Assembly (NCBI GenBank): GCA_963698435.1 | Contig: CAVOQV010000005.1 | Coordinates: forward strand, 372,001-436,000 | Direction of reading: 5' to 3' | Length of the DNA: 64,000 nucleotides | Source of the DNA: Sva-07 sp963698435 | Lineage (GTDB): Bacteria; Actinomycetota; Acidimicrobiia; Acidimicrobiales; Ilumatobacteraceae | In this document: piece after piece, positions 1 through 8,225 of the stretch | How the letters are laid out: every line of letters begins with the position of its first letter | Position numbering within the stretch: the stretch's first letter is position 1 | Translations under genes and position numbers: made by a program | The notes under the pieces: generated by a model | What the model was told of the DNA's origin: nothing | The model's input: the letters and a program-made list of their open reading frames with translations, nothing else | Database searches by the model: none

Positions 1-318
1 CGGTGTGCCGAGGATGACGGCCACGATCCATCGACGGCGCAAGTCGGCTTCGCGGCGACGTTCAGCGGCATCATGATCAGCGGTCACCGGAGCCACGTAG
101 CCGAGCCGCTCGACGACCGCGCGCATGTCGGACTCCGCGGCGCCATGGTGGATCACCGTCGCACGACCGTTGGCGAAGTTGACACGAACCTCGTCGACAC
201 CGTCGAGCTTGGTGAGGCCGCGCTGGATCCGGTTCGCGCAGGCCGCACAGGTCATGCCTTCGATGGCGATGTCGGATCGATCCGACGTCGTCGCGGAATC
301 CGAGTTCGATGTCTTCAT
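1..318 (-). CDS. Soft-metal P-type ATPase, N-terminal fragment (runs off window)
   Basis: Only the first 106 codons are in the window. The protein begins MKTSNSDSATTSD and carries one heavy-metal-associated (HMA) domain: GMTCAAC at residues 21-27 is the metal-binding loop (Cys24, Cys27), followed by a typical HMA fold. A basic stretch near residue 95 leads toward the first membrane helix. In this family an N-terminal HMA domain feeds Cu(I) or another soft metal to a membrane pump that exports it. The start overlaps the stop of the MerR gene by 4 nt (ATGA), so the two are translationally coupled. The metal-selecting membrane motif (CPC or similar) lies outside the window, so copper versus zinc/cadmium cannot be decided. 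Confidence 0.85.
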   Translation of the reverse strand, partial: MKTSNSDSATTSDRSDIAIEGMTCAACANRIQRGLTKLDGVDEVRVNFANGRATVIHHGAAESDMRAVVERLGYVAPVTADHDAAERRREADLRRRWIVAVILGTP

Positions 319-713
319 GAGGGATCGATGACTTGGCAGCGGTGGGGATCGGTGCACGCAGCCGGGTCGAGACCGCGGGCTCGTTCGGCGAGATCCAACA
401 TCTGGGCACGCGTCACGCGCAGACGCTCGATCTGGGCATCGATGTCGGCGATGTGCCGCTCGAGGAACGACAACGTGTGTGCGCACGTGGCCAGGCCGGC
501 GTCCTTCATCGAGAGCAACGTCTGCACCTCGGCGAGTGTCAGACCGCACCCCTGGGCGTCTCGGATGAATTGGAGTCGTTCCGCCGCCGTGTCCGAGTAG
601 TCGCGATACCCCGACGGCGTGCGATCGGGTTCGGGGAGCAGGTCGATCGACTCGTAGTACCTGATCGTCTCGGTGCTCAGCCCGGAGATGTCAGCGAGGG
701 CACCGATGCGCAT
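315..713 (-). CDS. MerR-family metal-responsive regulator
   Basis: 132 residues. The N-terminal MerR helix-turn-helix (about residues 1-40, with TIRYYE) is followed by a long dimerisation helix and a short metal-binding tail. Cysteines lie at 77, 120 and 126, the last two in a CTDPHRC loop. MerR activators bind stretched promoters and switch on efflux genes when metal binds. A Cys at about position 77 on the dimer helix is characteristic of divalent-metal sensors (MerR, ZntR), whereas CueR has Ser there; this is family knowledge applied to a single sequence. It lies just upstream of, and overlaps, the P-type ATPase gene, which is its likely target. Confidence 0.88.
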   Translation of the reverse strand: MRIGALADISGLSTETIRYYESIDLLPEPDRTPSGYRDYSDTAAERLQFIRDAQGCGLTLAEVQTLLSMKDAGLATCAHTLSFLERHIADIDAQIERLRVTRAQMLDLAERARGLDPAACTDPHRCQVIDPS

Positions 714-801
714 ACCCGCAGCCTACCGTCAAACCTTCGAGCCGACTTCAAGGTTGCGGACAGATGTCCGATCTGGGGCAGACCCCCGGATGGGACACCC
801 G

Positions 802-1815
802 TCAGACCACGGTTCGCAGGGCGGTGGCTGCTGCTTCCGGGGTGATGTCCCGCTGGAGGTTCGCAAGCAACTCGTAACTCGCCGGGATCTTGGCGACGTC
901 CGCCGATCGCAGCAGCGGGGGGTAGTAGTGCGCGTGGAGCTGCCATCCGCCGGAGTCCGCGCTGGTCGGCGCGCTGTGCCACCCCGAGCAGTACGGGAAC
1001 GGCGTGTCGAACAGTCGGTCGAAGGCTCGGAGCATCGTCTGGAGCGCCTGCGCCAGTGACGAGCGCTCGCCGGCACCGAGCTCGTCGAGCCGCGCAACGC
1101 GACGGCGAGGCAACACGAGCGTCTCGAACGGCCAGTAGGCCCAGTAGGGCACGAGCACGACCCAGTCGTCGTTGACCGCCACGATCCGCTCGCCCGCGTC
1201 GAGTTCGCGCTCCACGTAGTCGAGCAGCAGCGGTCGACCGTGACGGTCGAGGTACGAGCGCTGCCGATCGACCTCACCCACTGCCTCGTCGGGAAGGAAC
1301 GTCGACGCCCAGATCTGGCCGTGTGGGTGCGGGTTCGAAGCACCGGAGATCGCGCCACGGGTCTCGAAGATCTGGACCCATTCGTAGCGCTGGCGGAGCT
1401 CGGCCATCTGCGTCTGCCACAACTCGATCACGGCAATCACGTCGGTCTGCGCCATGTCCGCGAGCGTGAGGTCGTGCCGTGGGGAGAAGCACACGACCCG
1501 ACATTCCCCGACCGCCCCGTCGGCGCCGAACAGCTCGTCGATCGCCGCCGCCCCGGTCGCGGGCGAGTCCGGGAGCAGCGCAGCGAAGTCGTTGACGAAC
1601 ACGAACGTCGAGTCGTAGTCGGGATTGCGCGCGCCCCCGGCACGTTCGTTGCCTGGGCAGAGGTAGCAGCTCGGGTCGTACGTCGGCGCCTCGGGAACCT
1701 CGGCCGAGCGCTGACCGACCCAGGGTCGCTGTGTGCGCTGAGGCGACACGATCACCCAGCGACCGGTCAAGGGATTGTGCCGCCGATGAGGGTGTGTCGA
1801 CGGATCGAAGGGCAC
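802..1815 (-). CDS. galT: Galactose-1-phosphate uridylyltransferase
   Basis: 337 residues, close to the usual GalT length. The enzyme moves UMP from UDP-glucose to galactose-1-phosphate in the Leloir pathway. The HIT-like active site HPHGQ spans residues 163-167, with His165 as the expected nucleophile. Cys50 and Cys53 (CYLC), His114 and His163 match the structural zinc ligands of the E. coli enzyme. The start follows a short gap after a frameshifted secreted-protein gene. No galK or galE is visible in the window, so it appears isolated from the rest of the pathway. Confidence 0.95.
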   Translation of the reverse strand: MPFDPSTHPHRRHNPLTGRWVIVSPQRTQRPWVGQRSAEVPEAPTYDPSCYLCPGNERAGGARNPDYDSTFVFVNDFAALLPDSPATGAAAIDELFGADGAVGECRVVCFSPRHDLTLADMAQTDVIAVIELWQTQMAELRQRYEWVQIFETRGAISGASNPHPHGQIWASTFLPDEAVGEVDRQRSYLDRHGRPLLLDYVERELDAGERIVAVNDDWVVLVPYWAYWPFETLVLPRRRVARLDELGAGERSSLAQALQTMLRAFDRLFDTPFPYCSGWHSAPTSADSGGWQLHAHYYPPLLRSADVAKIPASYELLANLQRDITPEAAATALRTVV

Positions 1816-1842
1816 GGCGAGAGCGTACGCGCATCGTCGAGT

Positions 1843-3056
1843 TCACCCGCAGTAGCCGAGCGAGCAACGATCGGCGGGGAGGAGCCGCTTCGGTGGTGCC
1901 TCGATCGTGCCGAACGTCGGCCGGTACACCTCGGTGGCGATGCCATCCCACCGGTTGTGCGACAACCCGTAGAGGAGTTGGCCGGGTGCCGTCGTCGGGA
2001 TCCAGCTCGCGAAGTAGGTGTTGCAGTCGATGGCACACTTCGTCGGAACCAACCAGTCGGCAACGACCGTGTAGGGGCCGACCGCGCGACGGAGTGTTCG
2101 ACGACGATCCGATCCCCCCACCAGTCGCCGACCTTGGTGATGGCCATCCACTGGTCGTTCACGACCGTGAACTGACTGGCGTTGACCATGCGGCTCGTGT
2201 CGAGGATCGGTGCGGCGACCGCAGGGTTCGCGCTCCAGCCCTTGCCGGTCCAGTACGTCGGTGTCGCGAGCAACCGGCCCCTCGGGACCCGGGCGACCGT
2301 CACTCGCGGGGCGCACGACAAATCGTGGATGAACACGTCGAAGAACGGGTCGAATCCGAACTGACGATGGCACTGAGCGAAGAGATAGGTCCACGTGCTG
2401 TCGGATTCGATCGAGAAGCCGTACAAGGAAGCGGAGGCATCGCCGGGTCGCGCCGTCGAGCGAACGTCGAACGTCGTCGCGTCGACGATCGCGACAGCGG
2501 TGGACGTCGGTTCGGTGCGGGTCAGATAACCGGGGCCACGCTCGTACATCTCCGCGGCGAAGACGTAGATGTTCCCGTCGGCGCCCACTTCGGCTCCCAG
2601 CGGCCAGAACCACCGGAAGAACGGTGTGGTCTCGTCGGCGAACAGCCAGGGCTGCGGGTCGGCAGCGGTTCCCTCCATCAGGACGTGGAAGCAGACTCCG
2701 TCCTGCACCATCCCGATGTTGTGGACGAGTCGCGTGCCGCCGCTCGACAGGCGAACCTCAGCGTCCTGGAAGGTCCACAGGACCTTGCCGTCCGGGAGCG
2801 GGGTCGCGCGCTGGTAGTCAGCGCCGATCACGCCTCGCGGTTCCCGGGCGAAGAGGCCGTCGAGTCGGTCCGGCGTGGCCGCCGACAAACAGGTCGGATC
2901 GGTCGAGGCCGAGACCGGATCGGATCGAGCGGTACCGAGCACGAGCGCGCCCCAGACCACCAGAAGGGTGCCGCACCACGCCACGAGACGAGTGGCCCGT
3001 CGGCGACGGCGCACTGAGAGTTCTCGTCGTTCTGGCACCCCTTCATGGTCACACAC
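1843..3056 (-). pseudogene. Secreted propeller-like protein, frameshifted (paralogue A)
   Basis: A basic N-terminus and one hydrophobic segment (about residues 22-42) indicate export. The mature part has the family signatures shared with the proteins at 9274-10995 and 55779-57061: a GADYQR segment, LWTFQD, LVHNIGMVQDG, FFRWFWPLG, VARVPRGRL and a final CNTYFASWIP block. The reading frame breaks around 2080-2090: residues through VVEHSVA are in one frame, while VGPYTVVADWL and the CNTYFAS block continue in another and stop at 1843. One missing base explains it. The fold resembles sugar-active five-bladed propellers (DUF4185/DUF5005-like), but that assignment is tentative. The start is uncertain: GTG at 3056 or a downstream GTG before the RRRRR cluster. 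Confidence 0.7.
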
Positions 3057-3089
3057 GCCCCGGACCGCGCGAGGTCGGCTCCACCCCGG

Positions 3090-4010
3090 TCAGAGCCGAC
3101 GGATGTCGGGATTGAACGAACGCGGTCCTCGGCGCGGAACCGTCACCCCGGCGGCGTGGAGCAGCCGGACGATGCGTTGGCGATGCCCGGTCCACGGCGA
3201 CAGGTGCCGGCACATGATCTCGTCGCCACCGTCGTCGGCAGGCAGTCGCCGGGCATCGCCGGTGAAGGCGTAGTTGACCATCGTCGGGAGGCCGTAGTCG
3301 CGCAGCACGATCGTGTCCGGGTCACCGTGGGTGGCGGTGATCACCGATGTGGCGGTCCACTCACCCAGACCCGGAAGGGCCGACAATCGAACCCGCGCCT
3401 CCGCCGGAGCCATCGATGCTGCCTCTTCGAGCCGGTTCGCGCGGCGGGCGGCGAGGAGGATGGCGTCGGCCCGGCGGCGTTCGACGTTGAATCGGTGGAA
3501 GTCGACGTAGGTCTTGGATGCGATGACCTCCGGCGTGGGCGGAAGCCGCAGGTCGCACGGCCCCGGCGCCGGTTCGCCCCAGCCGTACACGATCCGCGCC
3601 CAGCTCTTGACCGCCTCTTCGGTGGTGACGCGCTGGCCGAGGAGCACGAGCAGCAGTTCCTGCCAGATCACACCAGCAGCCGGCAGCCGGATGCCGGGAT
3701 GTCGGCGGGCCCACTCCGCGATCGTCGGATGCCGTGCCGGATCGAACCCGGTGAGATCGTCGTGGAGACCGACCCAGTGCGGTGCGCGATCGACGAGCCA
3801 GTCCGCACCGCTCCCCCACGCCTCCGCCGACGTCGAGCCGCTGGTGTCCCAGGTGATGAGCATCGTGCCCGGCCCGTCGGGGGTGAGCACGGCCTTCGCG
3901 AAGCTGTGTGCGCTCCATCGGGTGGTGGGGTCGCGCGAGTAGGTGCCGATCGGCCGCATCGTCGTGCGGAGGTCGATGCCGCCGGTGCGCAGGACTCGGC
4001 GGGCTGTCAC
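3090..4010 (-). CDS. HhH-GPD DNA glycosylase, AlkA-like
   Basis: 306 residues. The helix-hairpin-helix LPGLGEWTA lies at about 212-220 and is followed by RDYGLP with Asp238 in the catalytic position, equivalent in role to Asp238 of E. coli AlkA. Such enzymes excise alkylated bases such as 3-methyladenine during base-excision repair. The first half (about 1-110) corresponds to the AlkA-type N-terminal domain. No FeS cysteine cluster follows the HhH, which argues against an EndoIII/MutY type. It starts 16 bp downstream of the citramalate synthase gene on the same strand, so the two are probably co-transcribed. Confidence 0.85.
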   Translation of the reverse strand: MTARRVLRTGGIDLRTTMRPIGTYSRDPTTRWSAHSFAKAVLTPDGPGTMLITWDTSGSTSAEAWGSGADWLVDRAPHWVGLHDDLTGFDPARHPTIAEWARRHPGIRLPAAGVIWQELLLVLLGQRVTTEEAVKSWARIVYGWGEPAPGPCDLRLPPTPEVIASKTYVDFHRFNVERRRADAILLAARRANRLEEAASMAPAEARVRLSALPGLGEWTATSVITATHGDPDTIVLRDYGLPTMVNYAFTGDARRLPADDGGDEIMCRHLSPWTGHRQRIVRLLHAAGVTVPRRGPRSFNPDIRRL

Positions 4011-4026
4011 GGCGACCGACGGCGGA

Positions 4027-6174
4027 TCAGGCGCCGACGAGAGCTCGCCAGTCGGCCGGATAGGCCTGTGCCACCTGCGCTGGGGTCATCCGCAGCGTGG
4101 AGTCCGGAGGAAGGTCGGCGACCACCCGAGCCTCCATGTAGTGGTGACCGATCAGACGCAGTCCCTCGAACATGCCGCGGCGCAGCTCCACCAGCTCGGC
4201 AGGGGGGTTCGGGTCGTAGAAGCCCCAGATGGTGAACGCAATGGTGAGGTCGTGCACGACCGGAGCGCGAGAGAACATCGACGCTCGCCGCAACGCGACC
4301 CCGAGGCAGCCTCGAACCGCATCATCGGCATGCTCACCGGACTGGAGTTGCAGCTTCGGGCGCAGCTGTGCAGCGATGCGCAGCGCGTAGCCCTGGTCCG
4401 GACCCTGTTCACCCAGGCGCGGCCCGTCCGGCTGGAACCCTTCGATCTCACCCGGTCGGTCCGGCATCCACGCCGTCGGCACGTGTTCGGGCGACTCGTA
4501 GTAGCGGGGACGGGCGGTCGGTGGGACCGGGCTGAATCTGGGGGCGGCCATCGATGCTCTTTCTATCAGTCGTCGGTCGGTCCGCCGCTGACGCGGCAGC
4601 GACCGATGCAACAGGCCGTAGACGAGGCTGTCCTCGAGTGCACGCCAGGACGCTTCGATGATGTTCGGACTGACCCCGATCGTCGTCCAGTCGCGGACAC
4701 CATCGGTGGCCGACAGCAGTACCCGCGTGGTCGAACCGGTCGCGCTCGCGCCATCGAGGATGCGCACCTTGTAGTCGGTCAGATGGATGTCTGCCAGCTC
4801 CGGCAACATGGTGCCCACCGCCTTGCGCAACGCGGTGTCGATCGCGTTGACCGGACCGTTGCCTTCGGCGACCCAGACCCGGCGCTCTGCCTCGTCCCCC
4901 TCACCGACCCACACCTTCACGGTCGCCTCGGTCGAGAAATCGCCGCCCGGCAACTCGTCGGTGATCACGCGCATCGACTCGACGCGGAAGAACTCGGGCA
5001 CCTGCCCGGCGGCGCGGCGCATCAGCAGTTCGAGCGAGGCGTCAGCGGCCTCGAAGTGGTAGCCCTCGTGTTCGAGGCGCTTGAGTTCGTCGATGACCTC
5101 GTTGATCTGGGCGCCGTCGAGTTCGATCCCGATCTCGTCGGCCTTCATCTGGATGGTCGCCCGGCCCGCCATCTCCGACACGACGAAGCGCGTGCCGTTG
5201 CCGACCAGTTCGGGGTTGACGTGCTCGTAGGCGTCCTTGGCCCGCACGATCGCCGAGACGTGCAGGCCGGCCTTGTGCGCGAACGCGGACGAACCCACGT
5301 AGGGCGCCTGGGGGTTGACCGCCCGGTTGAGTGTCTCGGCCACGTGATGGCTCACGGCGGTGAGCCGTTCGATGCGCCCGTCGGGAAGGCAGGTGTAGCC
5401 GAGCTTCAACTGCAGATTCGGGATCACGGTGGTCAGGTTGGTGTTGCCGGTGCGCTCGCCGAGACCGTTGAGCGTGCCCTGCACGTGGCCGGCACCCGCT
5501 TCGACCGCGGCCATCGAGTTCGCGACGGCACACCCGGTGTCGTCATGGCAGTGGATCCCGATCACCGCGTCGTCACCGACATGCGCCTTGACGTCGGCCA
5601 CGATCTGGTGGACTTGGCTCGGCAGGGTGCCGCCGTTCGTGTCACACAGCACGAGGTGCGAGGCGCCGTTGACCACCGCGGCCTCGATTGCTCGCAACGA
5701 GAACTCGGGGTTGGCCGTGTAGCCGTCGAAGAAGTGCTCGAGGTCGACGAGCACCATGCGGCCCTGACCCGCGAGGTACTCGACCGAGTCGGCGATCATT
5801 GCTGCGCCCTCGTCGAGTGTCGTCTGCAGGGCTTCGACCACCTGGTACTCGGAGCTCTTGGCGACGATGCAGACGGCGGACGTGTTCGCCTCGATCAGGT
5901 TCCGCAGCGTGGCATCGTCGTCGACTTTGCCGCGAGGGCGCCGCGTCGACCCGAAGGCCACCAGCGTCGAGGTGGTCAGCGCCAGTTCTCGCTGCGCGCG
6001 AGCAAAGAACTCGATGTCCTTCGGGTTCGCTCCCGGCCAGCCGCCTTCGATGAAGTGGACCCCGAGCAGATCGAGTTGTTCGGCGATACGCAGCTTGTCG
6101 TCGACCGTGGCGGAGACGCCCTCGACCTGGAGGCCGTCTCGCAATGTGGTGTCGAAGATCTCGACCTGTCGCAT
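4027..6174 (-). CDS. cimA: Citramalate synthase fused to a C-terminal conserved domain
   Basis: 715 residues, about 170 longer than ordinary CimA. Residues 1 to about 520 are a DRE-TIM aldolase plus LeuA-type regulatory domain: DTTLRDG at 8-14, GIHCHDD metal site, NGLGERTGN. The enzyme condenses pyruvate and acetyl-CoA to (R)-citramalate, the entry to isoleucine. The choice of CimA over LeuA is supported by the Ile-rich leader peptide just upstream. The C-terminal part, from MAAPRFSPVPP (internal ATG at 4551), looks like a free-standing small actinobacterial protein of unknown function. Just before that ATG another frame reads TGA TAG and then AAAGAG, a normal stop and ribosome site. Either a real fusion or a 1-base indel joins two genes (second gene then 4027-4551). 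Confidence 0.85.
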   Translation of the reverse strand: MRQVEIFDTTLRDGLQVEGVSATVDDKLRIAEQLDLLGVHFIEGGWPGANPKDIEFFARAQRELALTTSTLVAFGSTRRPRGKVDDDATLRNLIEANTSAVCIVAKSSEYQVVEALQTTLDEGAAMIADSVEYLAGQGRMVLVDLEHFFDGYTANPEFSLRAIEAAVVNGASHLVLCDTNGGTLPSQVHQIVADVKAHVGDDAVIGIHCHDDTGCAVANSMAAVEAGAGHVQGTLNGLGERTGNTNLTTVIPNLQLKLGYTCLPDGRIERLTAVSHHVAETLNRAVNPQAPYVGSSAFAHKAGLHVSAIVRAKDAYEHVNPELVGNGTRFVVSEMAGRATIQMKADEIGIELDGAQINEVIDELKRLEHEGYHFEAADASLELLMRRAAGQVPEFFRVESMRVITDELPGGDFSTEATVKVWVGEGDEAERRVWVAEGNGPVNAIDTALRKAVGTMLPELADIHLTDYKVRILDGASATGSTTRVLLSATDGVRDWTTIGVSPNIIEASWRALEDSLVYGLLHRSLPRQRRTDRRLIERASMAAPRFSPVPPTARPRYYESPEHVPTAWMPDRPGEIEGFQPDGPRLGEQGPDQGYALRIAAQLRPKLQLQSGEHADDAVRGCLGVALRRASMFSRAPVVHDLTIAFTIWGFYDPNPPAELVELRRGMFEGLRLIGHHYMEARVVADLPPDSTLRMTPAQVAQAYPADWRALVGA

Positions 6175-6190
6175 GAAGTGCTCCCGAGAA

Positions 6191-6244
6191 CTGAAAGAGC
6201 CGCCCGGAGGGCGGCTCGACGAACACGTGGGGGTCCACGTGTTC
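6191..6244 (-). promoter_or_regulatory. cimA leader hairpins (attenuator region)
   Basis: Two perfect stem-loops follow the leader peptide. The first has 10-bp arms GAACACGTGG / CCACGTGTTC (6221-6230 and 6235-6244) with a 4-nt loop. The second has 9-bp arms GAGCCGCCC / GGGCGGCTC (6197-6205 and 6209-6217) with a 3-nt loop, and is followed on the transcript by UUUCAG and then the cimA ribosome site. The second is the likely terminator, or a block on initiation, since it ends about 22 nt before the ATG. The competing antiterminator pairing is not obvious by eye. Confidence 0.7.
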
Positions 6245-6285
6245 TACAGAATGATGATGATGGCGGCGCCGTCGTGGTTCGTCAT
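6244..6285 (-). CDS. Ile-rich leader peptide of the cimA attenuator
   Basis: A 13-codon ORF reads MTNHDGAAIIIIL then TAG, with four consecutive isoleucine codons (three ATC, one ATT). It lies 69 nt upstream of cimA. Its stop codon touches the first of two hairpins. This is the layout of ribosome-mediated attenuation: when Ile-tRNA is scarce the ribosome stalls on the Ile run and changes folding of the downstream RNA. That cimA supplies the isoleucine pathway makes the amino-acid match meaningful. Confidence 0.8.
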   Translation of the reverse strand: MTNHDGAAIIIIL

Positions 6286-6456
6286 CGGGCTCCATTGAAC
6301 CCGGTTCGGTCGCCGGATGCAATCGTCGACGCAGATCCGGCCGGCGAGCTGTGCACATGGCTGTGCATGATCGGTGGGCAAGGAGTGGATGACCGAGCAG
6401 ATCCTGGGGGTAACGGAGAACTTCGGTGGATAACCCTGTGTTTTTCGAAATACCTC
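6286..6456. other. Intergenic region upstream of cimA with DnaA-box-like motif
   Basis: No credible gene is visible. The cimA promoter (minus strand) must lie here. A DnaA-box-like octamer TTATCCAC occurs on the minus strand at 6426-6433, next to a locally A/T-richer stretch (6431-6460). A single box is not evidence for a replication origin. Confidence 0.4.
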
Positions 6457-6485
6457 TTGACCAGGGGTTTTGCAGTGTATTTACT
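6457..6485 (+). promoter_or_regulatory. Candidate promoter of the structured RNA
   Basis: TTGACC at 6457-6462 followed 17 nt later by TTTACT at 6480-6485 resembles a housekeeping sigma promoter reading rightward. It stands in an unusually A/T-rich stretch for this genome and points directly into the hairpin-rich non-coding region. The -10 matches consensus at four of six positions. Confidence 0.5.
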
Positions 6486-6489
6486 GATG

Positions 6490-7222
6490 CTCGTTCCGGA
6501 GAGCGCACGCCGACCGGGGCGGTGAGGAGGGGGCTTCGGCCCAGCCCACACCGCTCACGAGGCGAAAGCGGAATCGGAGCACGGACAGTGTTCACGGCCA
6601 CCTCGGACCGGGCTGTCGGACTCCTTCGGGAGGACGGGAGCAACGACGAGTCGGCGAACGTCGCGGGAGACCGAGGCGAGCGTCGGGTCAGACCGGATCG
6701 GCGTCGCCCTCGGGTGGCGACGGAAACGGAGACCTGCTGGATCGTTCGACAGGGCATGGGGCAACCCACGGCCGGGCGAACGGACCGGTGAGACGACCGG
6801 GCACGCTCGCCGCCTTCGGGCGGCGGGTGATCTGTCGCCTTCGGGTGGCAGATGGTGCGTCACCTTCGGGTACACCTCGGTGTGCTCTCGGGTGGGGTGC
6901 GGGCAACGGAGTCGTGGTTGAGGAGCCGAAGGAACTGGGGCCACCCCAACTGGGCTCAGCGAGGTCGGTTCCTGGCGCCAGGACCGAAGGCTCGGGCAAC
7001 CGGGTCAGCGTGAAGCGGTGCCACGGGTTCGAGGCCGGGAGACCGGTGTCGAGTCCGAAACGCGGCATCGCCCGCCACGCCGCAAGGCGAGACGGGCGAT
7101 GTGAACAGGTCGAGACGAAGGCTACTGCCCGACATTCGACCAGTGGTGGACCTGTCCATCCGAGCAGCCCCGGAAGGCGCGCAGGCGAAAGCCAGCAGCG
7201 CCGACCGGGGCGCTTTCGTTTT
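6490..7222 (+). ncRNA. Candidate large structured RNA, about 0.73 kb
   Basis: No convincing coding frame exists on either strand. The plus strand is packed with stable stem-loops: GGGC-UUCG-GCCC near 6531-6542 inside GCGGTG/CACCGC; CGCCGCC-UUCG-GGCGGCG at 6808-6825; a 10-bp stem with UUCG at 6830-6853 that needs two G-U pairs, which form only if the plus strand is transcribed; TCGG..CCGA around CCTGG/CCAGG at 6965-6986; CCGG-GAGA-CCGG near 7034-7046; and CATCGCCCG/CGGGCGATG at 7066-7101 enclosing CGCC-GCAA-GGCG. UUCG and GNRA tetraloops recur throughout. A promoter precedes it and a terminator follows. I find neither the RNase P core motif nor the tmRNA ends. The class is unknown to me; GOLLD-like or another large RNA is possible. 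Confidence 0.6.
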
Positions 7223-7224
7223 CG
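7197..7224 (+). terminator. Intrinsic terminator of the structured RNA
   Basis: Arms AGCGCC (7197-7202) and GGCGCT (7209-7214) with a 6-nt loop are followed by TTCGTTTT. The U-rich tail follows on the plus strand only, so it ends rightward transcription. It also lies just outside the 3' end of ilvE on the opposite strand. Confidence 0.6.
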
Positions 7225-7304
7225 CCGCCACACGCCGACCCGACTCGAAACCACCGAACGTGACGGCGATCGTCACGATCGGTGGCGATCTCGAGGTTCT
7301 GACG

Positions 7305-8222
7305 TCAGGAGACGTGTTCGCACCAGTGCGCGTAGCGGGGGTCCTTGCCGCGGATGGCCTGATGGTAGACCTCGGCGATCGCGGAGGTCATCGGGCCGGG
7401 GCACGGGAGCTTGCGATCATCGACCGAGTTGATCGAACTGACCTCGGCAGCGGTGCCGCACACGAAGGCCTCCTCGGCGATGTAGAGGTCGCTGCGTGCG
7501 AGGTTGTCGACGACGACCTCGAAGCCGAGGTCGTCGGCGATGGTCGACACCGAGTGCTGCGTGATGCCCTCGAGTGCACCCGCCGACAGCGGCGGTGTCA
7601 GCAGCTTGCCGTGGCGAGCCACGAAGATGTTCTCGCCGGTGCACTCGGCGACCAGGCCGTTCGGGGCGAGCATGATCGCCTCGTCGTAGCCGGCCTTCAA
7701 CGCCTCGACCTTCGCAAGCGAGGAGTTGACGTAGTTTCCGGTGGTCTTCGACGCGGGCGGCATCGTGTTGTGGTCGTGGCGCGTCCACGACGAGATCTTC
7801 ATCCGCACGCCCTTCTCGACGGCATCGTCTCCGAGGTAGGCACCCCACGGCCAGCAGGCGATCGACACGTCGACGGTGCAGGGCAGTGTGTTCAGGCCCA
7901 TCTCGCCGTAGCCGAAGTACGCGATCGGACGGATGTAACACGAGTCCAGGCCGGTGGACGCCACCGTCTCCTTGGTTGCTGCGACCAGTTCGTCGACGCT
8001 GTACGGGATCTCCATCCCCATGATCTGCGCCGAGCTGAACAGCCGCTCGATGTGGTCGGTCAGCCGGAACACGGCCGGGCCGTCGGCGGTTTCGTAGGCG
8101 CGGATGCCCTCGAACACACCCGTGCCGTAGTGCAGCGTGTGGGTGAGCACATGGACCTGGGCCTTGTCCCAGTCGACGAGCTCGCCGTTCATCCAGATCT
8201 TCGGGGTCGGAGTGATGGGCAT
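7305..8222 (-). CDS. ilvE: Branched-chain amino acid aminotransferase
   Basis: 305 residues, standard for class IV PLP aminotransferases. It transfers the amino group between glutamate and the 2-oxo acids of Leu, Ile and Val, the last step of all three pathways. FEGIRAY (38-43) and the substrate-phosphate region are present. Lys159 in ASKTTGNY matches the PLP-binding lysine, followed by the GENIFV segment. It begins 3 nt after the leuB stop and is evidently co-transcribed with it. Loss of either gene would affect leucine synthesis, so the pairing is functional. Confidence 0.95.
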   Translation of the reverse strand: MPITPTPKIWMNGELVDWDKAQVHVLTHTLHYGTGVFEGIRAYETADGPAVFRLTDHIERLFSSAQIMGMEIPYSVDELVAATKETVASTGLDSCYIRPIAYFGYGEMGLNTLPCTVDVSIACWPWGAYLGDDAVEKGVRMKISSWTRHDHNTMPPASKTTGNYVNSSLAKVEALKAGYDEAIMLAPNGLVAECTGENIFVARHGKLLTPPLSAGALEGITQHSVSTIADDLGFEVVVDNLARSDLYIAEEAFVCGTAAEVSSINSVDDRKLPCPGPMTSAIAEVYHQAIRGKDPRYAHWCEHVS

Positions 8223-8225
8223 ACG

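Noticed and set aside
6425..6490. Replication origin
   Set aside because: One DnaA-like box only, no dnaA/dnaN/recF neighbours.
3943..6525. A very long open frame (860 codons) on the plus strand
   Set aside because: It lies opposite cimA and its neighbour; the composition is Arg/Ala/Asp-rich and low in recognisable motifs, as expected for the complement of a high-GC gene. The minus-strand frame carries clear catalytic motifs.
6490..7222. RNase P RNA, tmRNA or group II intron as identity of the structured RNA
   Set aside because: I do not find the conserved RNase P core (AGGAAAGTCC-like), tmRNA acceptor ends, or a domain V plus reverse transcriptase. Still worth a covariance-model search.
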